DNA from: Candidatus Accumulibacter regalis
GTDB lineage: Bacteria; Pseudomonadota; Gammaproteobacteria; Burkholderiales; Rhodocyclaceae
DNA length: 64,000 nucleotides
Direction of reading: 5' to 3'
Assembly (NCBI GenBank): GCA_000585075.1
Contig: JEMY01000026.1
Coordinates: 16,335 to 80,334 of the forward strand
Shown: in pieces, positions 52,380-61,391 of the stretch
Position numbering within the stretch: the first letter of the stretch is position 1
How the letters are laid out: the number at the start of each line of letters is the position of its first letter
The notes under the pieces: generated by a model
What the model saw: only the letters and a program-made list of their open reading frames with translations
Told to the model about the DNA's origin: nothing
Database searches by the model: none
Program-made: the position numbers and the translations under genes

Positions 52380-54149
52380 ATGACACAGGCGCGCGAGGAA
52401 AGAGGCTACCGCTGGCCGATCCTGCAGGGCATCCTGCCAATCGACCGGGCCGGCGTCGGTCGCGACATCATCGCCGGCTTCACCCTCGCCGCGTTGTCGA
52501 TTCCGGGGACGATGGGCTACACCAAGATCATCGGCACGCCGGTGATCACCGGCCTGTACACCATCCTCATCCCGATGTGCCTGTTCGCCATCTTCGGCTC
52601 GTCGCGCCATCTGTCGGTCAATGCCGATTCGGCAACGGCGGCCGTGGTCGCCGCCGGGCTCGCCGGCATGGCCGTGCGGGGATCCAGCGAATGGCTGGCG
52701 CTGTGCAGCCTGCTGGCACTGATGGCGGCGGTATTCATGTTCGCCGCACGCGTCCTGCGGCTGGGCTTCCTCGCCGACTTTCTCTCGCGCACGGTGCTCA
52801 CCGGCTTTCTCACCGGCGTCGGCGTGCAGGTCTCGCTGCTCGAGGTCTCCGGCTTGCTGGGCCTGCCGCGGATCAGCAACCATCCGCTCGCGCAGATCGT
52901 GCACGACGCGCAATCGATTGGCCAGACCAATCCCTACGCGCTGGCGATGGCGCTGGCCGTGCTGGCGGTGATCCTCGGCAGCAAGAAGGTGTCGGAGAAG
53001 ATTCCCGGTGGCCTGGTCGCCGTCATTGGCGCCATCGCCGTCAGTTGGGCGCTGGGTCTCGACGCCCATCTGGCAACGCTGGGTGCGGTACCCAGCGGTC
53101 TGCCGACGCTCGGTCTGCCACAGGTCGACTGGAGCTGGCCGCTGCTCTGGAAGCTGGCGCCGATCGCGCTGGCCTGCTTCGTGGTCATCCTCTCGCAAAG
53201 CGCCGCGACCTCGCGTGCCTACGCCGCCAAGTACAACGATCGCTTCGACGAGAACGTCGACATGGTCGGTCTGGGCATGGCCAACCTGGGTGCCGGGCTG
53301 TCCGGGACCTTCATCGTCAATGGCAGCCCGACCAACACGGCGATGGTCGCCGGTGGCGGTGGCCGCAGCCAGATTTCACAGATCACCACCAGCGCCATCG
53401 TGTTGCTGGTCCTGCTCTTCCTCACCGGCCCGCTGGCGCATTTGCCCGACGCCGTCCTTGCGGCGATCGTTTTCCTGGTGGCGGTGAAAATGATCGACAT
53501 CAAGGGCATGACGCGAATCTTCGTCGAAGCGCGCACCGAGTTCTGGGTCGCCCTGGTGACGGCGGCAACGGTCGTCGTCGTTGGCGTCGAGCAGGGCATC
53601 GTCCTGGCGATGATCCTGTCGCTGCTCGATCACGTGCGGCGAAGCTACCGCGGCACCAATTCCGTGATCGCCGCGGACAAGAGGAAGAAGGGCTGGCAGA
53701 TGGTGGCGCTGAGCGCTCCGCAGCAGATCGCGCCCGGTCTGATCGTCTATCGGTTCAGCCACAGTCTCTACTATGCCAACGCCGGCCAGTTCGCCGACGA
53801 GGTTCTCGAACTGGCCAAGACCCCGGGGCCGTCGCCCCTTCGATGTCTCTGCGTCGAAGCGGCGGCGATCGGGGACGTGGATTTCTCGGCGGCGGCGATG
53901 CTGCGCGACACCTGCAAGCTGCTCGCGGAGCAGGGCATCCGGCTGGTATTCGCCAACCTCGCCCCGGACGTGTGCGCGCAATTCGAGCGCCACGGAATCA
54001 CCGCGATCCTGGGCCAGCACGCGATCTACGGCTCCATCCACGCGCTCGTCGCCGAGTACGATGACCCGCCCGCCAGGGACGAGGCGGCGGTCGCCGAGGG
54101 CGACGGCACGCCGCCAGCCTGCCCGGCGGCCACGAGCCCGTCAGCATGA
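52380..54149 (+). CDS. SulP-family anion transporter with STAS domain
   Basis: This 589-residue protein has about 11-12 membrane helices (residues 25-430) of SLC26/SulP type (GFTLAALSIPGTMGYTKIIG; LFAIFGSSRHLSVNADSATA; GLGMANLGAGLSGTFIVNGSP). A C-terminal STAS domain follows (GLIVYRFSHSLYYANAGQFADEV; AAAIGDVDFSAAAML). Substrate could be sulfate, bicarbonate or another anion. Near a form II RuBisCO genome context bicarbonate is conceivable, but that is a guess. ATG 52380 has a GAGAGGGAGAG ribosome binding site. Confidence 0.9.
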   Translation: MTQAREERGYRWPILQGILPIDRAGVGRDIIAGFTLAALSIPGTMGYTKIIGTPVITGLYTILIPMCLFAIFGSSRHLSVNADSATAAVVAAGLAGMAVRGSSEWLALCSLLALMAAVFMFAARVLRLGFLADFLSRTVLTGFLTGVGVQVSLLEVSGLLGLPRISNHPLAQIVHDAQSIGQTNPYALAMALAVLAVILGSKKVSEKIPGGLVAVIGAIAVSWALGLDAHLATLGAVPSGLPTLGLPQVDWSWPLLWKLAPIALACFVVILSQSAATSRAYAAKYNDRFDENVDMVGLGMANLGAGLSGTFIVNGSPTNTAMVAGGGGRSQISQITTSAIVLLVLLFLTGPLAHLPDAVLAAIVFLVAVKMIDIKGMTRIFVEARTEFWVALVTAATVVVVGVEQGIVLAMILSLLDHVRRSYRGTNSVIAADKRKKGWQMVALSAPQQIAPGLIVYRFSHSLYYANAGQFADEVLELAKTPGPSPLRCLCVEAAAIGDVDFSAAAMLRDTCKLLAEQGIRLVFANLAPDVCAQFERHGITAILGQHAIYGSIHALVAEYDDPPARDEAAVAEGDGTPPACPAATSPSA

Positions 54150-54161
54150 CCCGGAGCACCT

Positions 54162-54180
54162 CTGCCGTCGCCGACGGCAG
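54162..54180 (+). terminator. Hairpin after the SulP gene
   Basis: A stem of 7-9 bp (ctgccgtcg/cgacggcag) lies 13 nt after the SulP stop. No T-run follows. It marks the likely end of that transcript and precedes the insertion-sequence remnant. Confidence 0.4.
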
Positions 54181-54273
54181 CCACGCGTTCTCCCGCGCTT
54201 CCCCATCGGGCAGTAGGCGACGCGCCGTCAAAGCGCTACGCTGCACGGCCATGGCGAAACAAGACTCTGCACC

Positions 54274-54790
54274 TGAGCGTGCCCCCATAAAACGGACGCC
54301 ATGAAGTGCTGTTCCAAGGCTTCATGGAGGAACGTGAGATGAAAACGAGGATACCGAAGCGGACCTATACGACGCAGTTTCGGGAAGCGGCGGTTCGGCA
54401 GGTGATCGAAGTTGGGCGAACGGCGACCGATGTGTCGTGCAGCCTGGATATTTCGCCGAAGACACTGGGCAACTGGGTACGGTGGGCAGCTAGGTGGACA
54501 CCGCCGAGGGGTGGTTGTACGTGGCGCTGGTGATGGATTTATTCAGCGGCCGCCTGGTCGGCTGGGCGATGGGTGATCGCATTGACACCCGCCTTACGAC
54601 AGAGGCGCTCGGGCTTGCGCTCGGCTTGCGCGACCCGCCCGCTGGGCTGTTGCGCCACTCCGATCGTGGCAGCCAATACTGCGCGCACGACCATCGTGAT
54701 GCGCTGGAAGATGGGGGCGTCACGGTGTCGATGAGCCAGCGCGCGAACTGCTACGACAACCCCCCGATGGAGTCGAACAGTCCTGTCCGA
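54274..54790 (+). mobile_element. Collapsed IS3-family insertion sequence
   Basis: The left end tgagcgtgcccccataaaac resembles IS3-family terminal repeats. OrfA begins at ATG 54339 (MKTRIPKRTYTTQFREAAVRQ, then a helix-turn-helix ending PKTLGNWVR) and runs directly into the middle of OrfB near 54490. The OrfB part keeps VALVMDLFSGRLVGWAM, HSDRGSQYC (second catalytic Asp) and NPPMES (catalytic Glu). It has lost about the first third of OrfB, including the first Asp, and everything after MES. The element cannot encode an active transposase. Confidence 0.85.
54339..54775 (+). pseudogene. IS3-family transposase orfA-orfB remnant
   Basis: OrfA residues (frame 3, 54339 to about 54490) and OrfB residues (frame 2, about 54494 to 54775) are joined by an internal deletion, and the original programmed-frameshift region is gone. 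The rve core lacks its first catalytic Asp, and the C-terminus is replaced by unrelated sequence (NSPVRFERRWTMHQQ). It is inactive by inspection. Similarity is to the IS3 group in general; no specific element is named. Confidence 0.85.
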
Positions 54791-54843
54791 TTCGAACGGA
54801 GGTGGACAATGCACCAACAGCAAACACGACCGGGCGGCACCGC

Positions 54844-54910
54844 AAGTTATCCACCGCCGCGCGCTTGGCGTGCGAGAGAGGCGCCGCACGCGCGCGCCCG
54901 TGGATAACTT
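54844..54910. repeat. Long hairpin with DnaA-box-like arms
   Basis: Perfect 11-nt arms aagttatccac (54844-54854) and gtggataactt (54900-54910) enclose 45 nt. Inside them a second pair (gcgtgcg/cgcacgc) can form a continued stem. Each arm contains TTATCCAC, matching a DnaA box except for the last base. It may be the end of a mobile element, a recombination site or a replication-type structure; its place between two mobile remnants favours the first two. Confidence 0.65.
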
Positions 54911-54960
54911 TCTGCCCGGTGCCCTTCTTGGCGTCCAGCAAACGGGAACAAATCCACGAA

Positions 54961-55092
54961 ATGACCGACAGCAAAATCGAGTCGGCGAAGAAGCTGCTCG
55001 CCACGGGCGTACCGCGCCGCGATGTCGCCAAAAACCTTGGCGTCTCCGTCCCAACTCTATACCGATGGATTCCAGCCTCGGCGCAGGCTTAG
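54961..55092 (+). pseudogene. C-terminal fragment of a serine recombinase/resolvase
   Basis: The end of a frame-1 ORF (TDSKIESAKKLLATGVPRRD, then VAKNLGVSVPTLYRW) is the DNA-binding helix-turn-helix found at the C-terminus of Tn3-type resolvases and invertases. The catalytic serine domain is missing upstream, so only about 40 residues remain. It lies just after the hairpin and 184 nt after the IS3 remnant, consistent with several mobile insertions and deletions. Confidence 0.7.
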
Positions 55093-55518
55093 GGGGCTAA
55101 TTGCTAGGTGCTATCCCGTGCTATTGCAGCGCGCAAACGTCCGCGGCGTGCATGGCGATGCGCTTAATTCTTGGGCTTCAGCATCAGGCCATCAAGAGAC
55201 GTTGCGGCGGTGAAAACTCGCCCGGCGCGAACGTAGGCTAACTGATCCGGAACGGGATGGTGTCGTGGCAGCGGTCACCACTACTAGCAGGAGTATGCCA
55301 ATGGCAGCATGAACTCAGGCGACAACTGTCTTGACATCGACCGGGTCGTTCAAGGTTCTGCCCGGAAAGAAAACGCAAGCGCCTTCTGCATGACGGCTGT
55401 GCAAAGACATCTGGAAAATGCTTTTCGACCCCCCGCAACTTTGATCGCAAGCTGCGTTTCGCCGCAGATTTGCTGCGTCGCAATCGGCAAGTGCTTTGCA
55501 AGGTATGATTCGTGCAAT
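55093..55518. other. Non-coding or unassigned stretch before the ankyrin-type gene
   Basis: About 425 nt without a supportable gene. The large ORF downstream is open back to 55309, but its first 70 codons (NSGDNCLDIDRVVQ...) have no recognisable motif and precede a much better signal-peptide start at 55519. Base composition is lower in GC than the core genes. Confidence 0.5.
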
Positions 55519-58101
55519 ATGGCTCTCACCTATTCGGATGGTCGCAAACGCGCGGCCTTGTTTGGGCTGGCGCTATTGGTGGCCAGCATGACCCTGCTAT
55601 TGGCACGGCTGGCGTGTGCTGCGGAAAATCAAGCCACCATTGCCGCGGTTGAGGCTCTGCTATCCCTTCCTCAAACACAGCCACCGGAAGGTGGCTGGGA
55701 GCACCGCGCACCTCCGGGGTTTGTTGTCGAGGACGAGGAGGACGAGGACGAGGTGCTGCTTGCTTGGCTAAAAAAACAGAAGAAGCTGGGTGCCGATATG
55801 AACGCCATGCGCCATCGCGGCACCATGTTGCATCACGCCATCCGCGCAGGGATGGTCAATACGGCCTCTTGGCTACTCGCGAACGGTGCCGATCCCCTGA
55901 AAGAGGGGGAGCATGACGCGCTTGAACTGGCGCTTATCTACCGGCAGGACACGGTTTTCGACTTCCTGGTCAGGAGGCCTGGCGTTCGCGATGCACATCG
56001 GTCGGGCGTATACCGAGCTTGGAAAAGTGTCGTGGCCAACAACTCGGACGAGGGCCTTAAGAAACTCATCACCGCACACGTACCAGTACCGGCAGGAAAA
56101 AATCGCGAACTTCTCTTGGATGATGCGCTCGCCGCTGGCAATGGACGCGTGATTCGCGCGTTGACCGCAAAGGACCCGGACCCTCTGCTCAGGGCCAGGG
56201 TCCGTTCCATAGACGAGGACTTCGAGATCGCCGATCAACGCTTGCCAAACCCCATTTTCCTCTCCTTGATCGGTCAGGTCGTTTCGGTCGAGGAGGTGGA
56301 TCGCCTATTCCGGCTGCGTATACGTCGCCCGTGGAACGATGCTGACTTCGCTACCGGTGTGGTTGGGAATGTATTGAGGAAAAGCCTATACAACTCGGCG
56401 AATAGATCGGACACCTACACCCTTTTCGAGCGCATACCGGCATTTGCATTGCAGGAAGCATTCAAGAACAAGGGGGTACTCTCCATGTGGTGGCGATGGT
56501 TGTCTCGTTTGCCAGCGAGAGAGCGCGTGGTAGCGATGGCTCGTTGGGGTGATCTTCCGGTTCGCGAGCCAGAGGCTCTGCTGACGGGGGTGCTTCTGGA
56601 AGCATCTTGGTTTAATCAGCAGGAAGACGACCCAAACGTCGTCGCCGCATGGGGAGAACTGCTGGCGCTCTTGCGTCCCCCTTTTCCGAATGGCGTGCAG
56701 GGAAAGATGTGGATGTTCGTGCCACAGGCCCATCGGCTGACGTTGCTCCGGCTCGGTTATCGACCGAGCAGCGAGGAGCTGCGCTGGTGGATCGACAGAA
56801 ACAGTGCGGAACTTATCGATGCATTTTGGCCGGCGATGTTGTCCATCCTCCCCGAATTGGGCCAGAGAAGCCATGAGCTGGTGTTCCGACCTGTAGTAGA
56901 TGGCTCGGACTACTACTGCGTTGATCGTTGGACCATCGAAAAAGCGCTTCCCTTGACTGCTGCCGCGACAATGCCGGAGCGGCCATACGCTATGGAAGCT
57001 TCGTGTTGGTTCGAAATACCAGATGAGATCCGACAAACCCTATTGAGCCGCCATTGGGTAAAACCACCATTGGCTGTGGCTGCGGGGCGATTCGTACTGG
57101 AAGAACGACAATGCGCCTTTCTGCCGACTGCCGCGTGGCGGCGAAAACTGGCTGGTTTGCACTCGCTGACGATTAAGGAAGGCGAGTCCGTCTCTATCGA
57201 CGGGGTGATGGCGGTCGAAATTCCAGGTGAGCAGAATTGTGCTCTGCTCACCTGGGGAGGCAGCGCGGGGGGAAGGTTGTACATTGACGACGACAGCTTT
57301 GAAGGCACTCAGCGATTTACGCCATGTGCCGACGGTATCTACACGACGTCGATTTGGCTGCCATCTGGAGAGCTGATCAATTCAGTTCTGCAGGAAGGCC
57401 TGCCTTTCCTCGGAGGAATGACGCTGATTCGCGATACCAGCGATGGCGAGCACTATTGGCTGGGCGGAAGCGAATCGTTGGGTGGCTGCGGGCAAACGCC
57501 ACCGGCGCTGTTTCGCTTTGAGGAAGACAACGGAAAAGGGGCCGCGCTACGTGCTTTGCAGCAAACCCATCCGGTGATGCAGGCGTTGCTTAGTCAGTGC
57601 AAAGGCAAGGACCCGATGGCGTGCCTTGGCGCCCCCCCGCCACTGGAAGATTCCGTTAATCAGCGTGTCTACCCACGGGGAGGCCGCGCAATGGGACATT
57701 TTGCCGACATGCACTGGAATGTCGAGCGCAAGGCTTTCGTCAACGCATTCCTCGACTTCAAACCAGAGGTCTTGCGCGCCATGCAGGCGGAGGGTGTTTT
57801 CCCTCATTGGGTAACGGAAGCATTGTCGGCGGTGTCCGCCTCCAAACTTTCTCTGGCGGAGAAACGTCGCCGTGCGGCATGGGTATTGAGAGACCGCGCT
57901 TTACTTGGGGCGGCTTTAGAATCGCAGATGTTGGCTAGCCTTGTTGACTGGCTGCCCAGCGAGGACTGGGAGCCGATTATCGAGGTAGGTCCAGAGTATC
58001 TAAGTGGTCTGCAGTACACCGCCGAGAGAAAAGGGAACGCAGTATTAGCCTGCTGCTTTTCTACTGCGTTGAAGCAAGTCTGCGTGCCTATGAAAGAGTA
58101 A
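55519..58101 (+). CDS. Large exported ankyrin-repeat-type protein of unknown function
   Basis: The 860-residue product begins at ATG 55519 with a signal peptide (MALTYSDGRKRAALFGLALL, hydrophobic to about residue 30, likely cleavage after CAA). An acidic patch (EDEEDEDE) near residue 70 precedes about two ankyrin-like repeats (GTMLHHAIRAGMVNTASWLL, ANGADPLKEGEHDALELAL). The remaining 650 residues are Trp-rich and match no family I recognise; several cysteines suit a periplasmic or surface location. Codon use is visibly less GC-rich than in the neighbours. It stands alone between mobile remnants and pseudogenes, suggesting transfer. A role in conflict or immunity is possible but unsupported. 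Confidence 0.7.
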   Translation: MALTYSDGRKRAALFGLALLVASMTLLLARLACAAENQATIAAVEALLSLPQTQPPEGGWEHRAPPGFVVEDEEDEDEVLLAWLKKQKKLGADMNAMRHRGTMLHHAIRAGMVNTASWLLANGADPLKEGEHDALELALIYRQDTVFDFLVRRPGVRDAHRSGVYRAWKSVVANNSDEGLKKLITAHVPVPAGKNRELLLDDALAAGNGRVIRALTAKDPDPLLRARVRSIDEDFEIADQRLPNPIFLSLIGQVVSVEEVDRLFRLRIRRPWNDADFATGVVGNVLRKSLYNSANRSDTYTLFERIPAFALQEAFKNKGVLSMWWRWLSRLPARERVVAMARWGDLPVREPEALLTGVLLEASWFNQQEDDPNVVAAWGELLALLRPPFPNGVQGKMWMFVPQAHRLTLLRLGYRPSSEELRWWIDRNSAELIDAFWPAMLSILPELGQRSHELVFRPVVDGSDYYCVDRWTIEKALPLTAAATMPERPYAMEASCWFEIPDEIRQTLLSRHWVKPPLAVAAGRFVLEERQCAFLPTAAWRRKLAGLHSLTIKEGESVSIDGVMAVEIPGEQNCALLTWGGSAGGRLYIDDDSFEGTQRFTPCADGIYTTSIWLPSGELINSVLQEGLPFLGGMTLIRDTSDGEHYWLGGSESLGGCGQTPPALFRFEEDNGKGAALRALQQTHPVMQALLSQCKGKDPMACLGAPPPLEDSVNQRVYPRGGRAMGHFADMHWNVERKAFVNAFLDFKPEVLRAMQAEGVFPHWVTEALSAVSASKLSLAEKRRRAAWVLRDRALLGAALESQMLASLVDWLPSEDWEPIIEVGPEYLSGLQYTAERKGNAVLACCFSTALKQVCVPMKE

Positions 58102-58570
58102 CGACCGTCCCGGCTATAAGGCGATAGCCTGGCAGGCGCCTGCAATTGACAAGCTGGGCGACCGTCCGTTTCTCAAAATGCCAACGTCTCATAAGGGTCG
58201 TAAACGGTGAGTGGTGTTCTTCAGTTGACGGTTACCCCGCGTCGCCGGCCCAGACTTTTTTCGGCGCTTCCGGTTCGACGGAAATAATGGAATACAGCTG
58301 ACGTTCACGGCGCATCTCTCCAATGGCCGCAGCGGCCGAGGATGAGGCCGCCAACCCACAGTTTTGGTCGTTAGCTTGTTGATCACAAAGCTGCCATAGC
58401 CCTTGCCGACGTCATCAGGCTGCAATGGGTCGCCAGGCGACGGCCAGTCGGTGACGGTTGGCGATCAGCAATCGCCGCTGCGTGGCACAGCTACGCATGT
58501 CGGCAGGCTGGCCATTTTCGCCATTATGATGCCACCGGCTTAACGCACTCTGCGATCCGTTTTCTGAAGC
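58102..58570. other. Unassigned stretch after the ankyrin-type gene
   Basis: About 470 nt with no supportable gene. A 12-nt palindrome (gcaggcgcctgc, 58132-58143) follows the stop. The minus-strand 78-codon ORF at 58189-58425 is basic and has no motif I recognise; it could be a remnant or a chance frame. Confidence 0.45.
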
Positions 58571-58708
58571 GACGCCAACATGCGTCCGCAATTCGACTGC
58601 CTGGTGCTGGATGTGCAGCTGCCCGGGATGTCGGGGCTCGATCTGCAGGAGCAGCTTAATGCCCTGACGCCGGGAACACCGGTGGTTTTCATCACGGCCT
58701 ACGATGAT
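58571..58708 (+). pseudogene. Fragment of a response-regulator receiver domain (FixJ-like)
   Basis: The frame-2 sequence FDCLVLDVQLPGMSGLDLQE...GTPVVFITAYDDP is the middle of a receiver domain. It includes the phosphoacceptor Asp (LDVQLPGMSG) and the switch Thr (FITAYD). The N-terminal acidic pocket and the output domain are missing. After YDDP the sequence passes straight into a decayed DUF1254 gene in another frame, so this is a truncated remnant joined by deletion. Confidence 0.75.
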
Positions 58709-58754
58709 CCACGTTGGCGCCCGGATCTGGCCAGTGCCGCTGCAGGCCCAGGCG

Positions 58755-59523
58755 TGTGGTCTGGAATATCGGCACGCTCGACTTCAAGGGCGGCGCGCCG
58801 AGCGCCGCGACGTTGGACAAGGTCTACGACAACCGGCTATACGCGCACGCTTTCAACGCCTTCGTCAACACCTACCAGGGGGTAGGGGCCTGCTCGCCGC
58901 TGGCGTCAAGGACAACGAGATGATGATCTGGTCCGAGCTGATGGACGCCAAGTCGCTGTTCCTGACGGCCAATGCGGACACGGTCTATTTCTTCGGCTGC
59001 ATTGACCTGCCGCAAGGGCCGATGGTCTGCGAAGCGCCCTCCGCTGCGCTGGGCGTGAGCGACGACGTGCGGTGGCGGTGGGTGACCGATAGTCGGTGGT
59101 GCCGGCACCAGCATTGCCCCGTTTCTCTCGGGCGAGGCCAGGCTCGGCCGGGTCACGGCGCCGCCGGCGATGGTCTTCCACGAAGGCGCCGGCAAGGTGA
59201 CGAACACCATTCCGCCAGGCGACTACAGCTCTTGCGAACTCCTCAACGAGACCGTTCAGAACGCGCCGGCAAGCACGCGCGACCCCGAACTGATGGGCTC
59301 GATCGCCGCGATCGGCGTCGTCATGGGCAAGCCCTTCCCGCCCACCGGCTACCGCACGCTGGACGCGCGCAGCGCCTTCTTCTATGGTGTTACCGGTATC
59401 ACGGCGGCGATGAGCATGCGATTGCCCGGCAAGGGCTTCATGCCGGCGCTGCGCCTGTACAGCCCGCTCGAGCCCTTCTTCGCCAAGACCTGGCGGCCGA
59501 GCGAGATCGAGCTGGTAAAGTGA
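58755..59523 (+). pseudogene. Decayed DUF1254/DUF1214 gene, paralogue of the gene downstream
   Basis: Pieces matching the intact downstream paralogue occur in order but in different frames. IGTLDFKGGAPSAATLDKVYDN is in frame 1 (from about 58757). GVKDNEMMIWSELMDAKSLF is in frame 3 (58900-59090). The rest, MVFHEGAGKVTNTIPPGDYS to RPSEIELVK, is in frame 1 (59170-59523). Within the last piece two large segments are missing in frame: one between VVMGK and PFPPTGY, one between MRLPG and KGFMPAL. The start is fused to the receiver fragment. It is non-functional by inspection. Confidence 0.85.
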
Positions 59524-59561
59524 TCGCGCCGTTCGACTTAACCCACAAAGAGAGAGACTTG

Positions 59562-61187
59562 ATGACACCACGCAAACAAACGCAGGCAGCTTGCCGTCTG
59601 CTGGCTACACTGGCCGGCACCGCTTTCGCCGTCGGTACGGCGCTGGCCCAGTCGCCCGCCATCCCGCCGTCCCTCGTCACGCCGGACAAGGTCGAGACGC
59701 GCATCGGCACGCTCGACTTCAAGGACGGCGCGCCGAGCAGGGAAACGCTGGACAAGGTCTACGACAACCTGGACTTCATCCACGCCACCAGCGCATTTCT
59801 CAACACCCTCTCGGGCGTCAGCATCCACTCGGCTCGAAAAGGCCTGCTGAGCGTTGGCGTCAAGGACAACGAAGTCATCGTCTTCTCGCAGTTGATGGAT
59901 GCCAAGTCGCTCTTCCTGACGGCTAACGCCGACACGGTTTACGCCATCGGCGTCCTCGATCTGACCAAGGGCCCGATGGTGCTCGAAGTGCCGCCCAAGT
60001 TTCTCGGCACCATCGACGACTACTGGTTCCGTTGGGTCATCGACCTTGGACTGCCCGGCAGCGATCGGGGCGAAGGCGGCAAGTACCTGGTGCTGCCTCC
60101 CGCTTACGACGGTCCCCTGCCGGACGGCGGCTTCGCCATCGCCCGCGCTCGGACGGCGCGGGTCTTGTGGTTCGGGCGCATGTTTCTCGAGGACAACGAT
60201 CCGAAGCCCGCCGCCGATGCGATCAGGAAATACACCCGGATTTATCCCTACCAGGCCGGCGGTGTGGGCACTCCGATCGCCGAGTTCCTGGCTGGCAAGG
60301 CGAAGCTGGGGCCGGTCACGCCGCCCCCGCCGACCGTGTTCCACGACGGGAGCGGCAAGGTGATGAACACTCTTCCGCCGAACGACTTCAGCTACTTCGA
60401 ATCCCTCAACGAGGTCGTGCAGCAGGAGCCGGCGACCTCCCTCGATCCCGAGTTGATGGGGCCGATCGCCGCCATCGGCATCGTCAAGGGCAAGTCGTTT
60501 GCCCCGGATGCGCGGATGAAGAAGATCATGACCGAGGCGGTCGCACTCGCCAACGCCACGGCGCGCAGCTTGTTCATGAATCCCCGCGATCCGAGTTGGT
60601 ATCACTATCCCGACTCGGGCTGGGTGAACATGCTGTTCGAGAGCGGCTACGAGTTCGAGACGCCGATTCCGGAAATCACGCGGGAAGGTGTGAAGCCGTT
60701 CCCGCCCACCGGCTACCGCCAGCTGGACGCGCGCAGCGCCTTCTTCTACGGCGTCACCGGCATCACGCCGGCGATGGCCATGCGCCTGCCCGGCATTGGC
60801 TCGCAATACGTCTGGACCATGGTCGACGCGGACAAGAACTATCTCGATGGTGGCAAGACTTACAAGGTGACCTTGCCCAAGGGCATCCCGGCCGGCAAGT
60901 TCTGGTCGTTCACGCTCTACGACACCATGACGCGCTCGATGCTCGATACGCCGCAACGCTATCCGCGCGCCGGCAGCCAGAGCTATCCGTCGCCGGCCGC
61001 CGAAGCGGGCGCCGATGGTTCGACCGTCGTGTTCTTCGGCCCGAAGCAACCCGGCGGGGTCAAGCGCGGCAACTGGATCCAGACCACGCCCAACAAGGGA
61101 TTTATCGCCATGCTGCGCCTGTACAGCCCCCTCGAACCGTTCTTCACGCAGAAGTGGCGGCCGAGCGAGGTGGAACTGGTGAAGTGA
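59562..61187 (+). CDS. Exported DUF1254/DUF1214 domain protein
   Basis: This 541-residue protein starts at ATG 59562 with an AGAGAGA ribosome binding site, then a signal peptide (CRLLATLAGTAFAVGTALAQS). The N-terminal DUF1254 region (IGTLDFKDGAPSRETLDKVY; MDAKSLFLTANADTVYAIG) is followed by the C-terminal DUF1214 region (WTMVDADKNYLDGGKTYKVT; FWSFTLYDTMTRSMLDTP; NWIQTTPNKGFIAMLRLYSP). Family function is unknown; members are periplasmic and widespread in Proteobacteria. A degraded paralogue lies directly upstream, so the pair arose by tandem duplication. Confidence 0.9.
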   Translation: MTPRKQTQAACRLLATLAGTAFAVGTALAQSPAIPPSLVTPDKVETRIGTLDFKDGAPSRETLDKVYDNLDFIHATSAFLNTLSGVSIHSARKGLLSVGVKDNEVIVFSQLMDAKSLFLTANADTVYAIGVLDLTKGPMVLEVPPKFLGTIDDYWFRWVIDLGLPGSDRGEGGKYLVLPPAYDGPLPDGGFAIARARTARVLWFGRMFLEDNDPKPAADAIRKYTRIYPYQAGGVGTPIAEFLAGKAKLGPVTPPPPTVFHDGSGKVMNTLPPNDFSYFESLNEVVQQEPATSLDPELMGPIAAIGIVKGKSFAPDARMKKIMTEAVALANATARSLFMNPRDPSWYHYPDSGWVNMLFESGYEFETPIPEITREGVKPFPPTGYRQLDARSAFFYGVTGITPAMAMRLPGIGSQYVWTMVDADKNYLDGGKTYKVTLPKGIPAGKFWSFTLYDTMTRSMLDTPQRYPRAGSQSYPSPAAEAGADGSTVVFFGPKQPGGVKRGNWIQTTPNKGFIAMLRLYSPLEPFFTQKWRPSEVELVK

Positions 61188-61212
61188 CCCGGCTGATTCG
61201 CCGGTGAGGCAC

Positions 61213-61242
61213 GCGGGCCGCGATCACCCGGTTGCGGCCCGC
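61213..61242 (+). terminator. Hairpin after the DUF1254 gene
   Basis: Nine-base perfect arms (gcgggccgc/gcggcccgc) enclose 12 nt, 26 nt after the DUF1254/DUF1214 stop. No T-run follows. It probably marks the end of that transcript; the remaining spacer to 61563 holds the conserved block described separately and no gene. Confidence 0.5.
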
Positions 61243-61391
61243 CCTCCGTCAAACCATCCACAAATGGTTTCTCTACGGCAAGGCCACCGTCACGGCGGAG
61301 CTGACGGTAGCCGATGGCGACCGCCGGACCACCGTGCCTGTCGGAGGCAGCAGCGCCGATATCGGGCTTGCCGTGCGCGCCCGCGACGGAA

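Noticed and set aside
55309-55518. Track start of the ankyrin-type protein at 55309
   Set aside because: The 70 added residues would bury a good signal peptide that starts at 55519.
58189-58425. 78-codon minus-strand ORF as a gene
   Set aside because: Basic composition, no motif, no convincing ribosome binding site; could be a chance frame.
60032-61207. 391-codon ORF in another frame of the DUF1254 gene
   Set aside because: Arg-rich frame shadow with no motif; frame 3 carries the signal peptide and family signatures.
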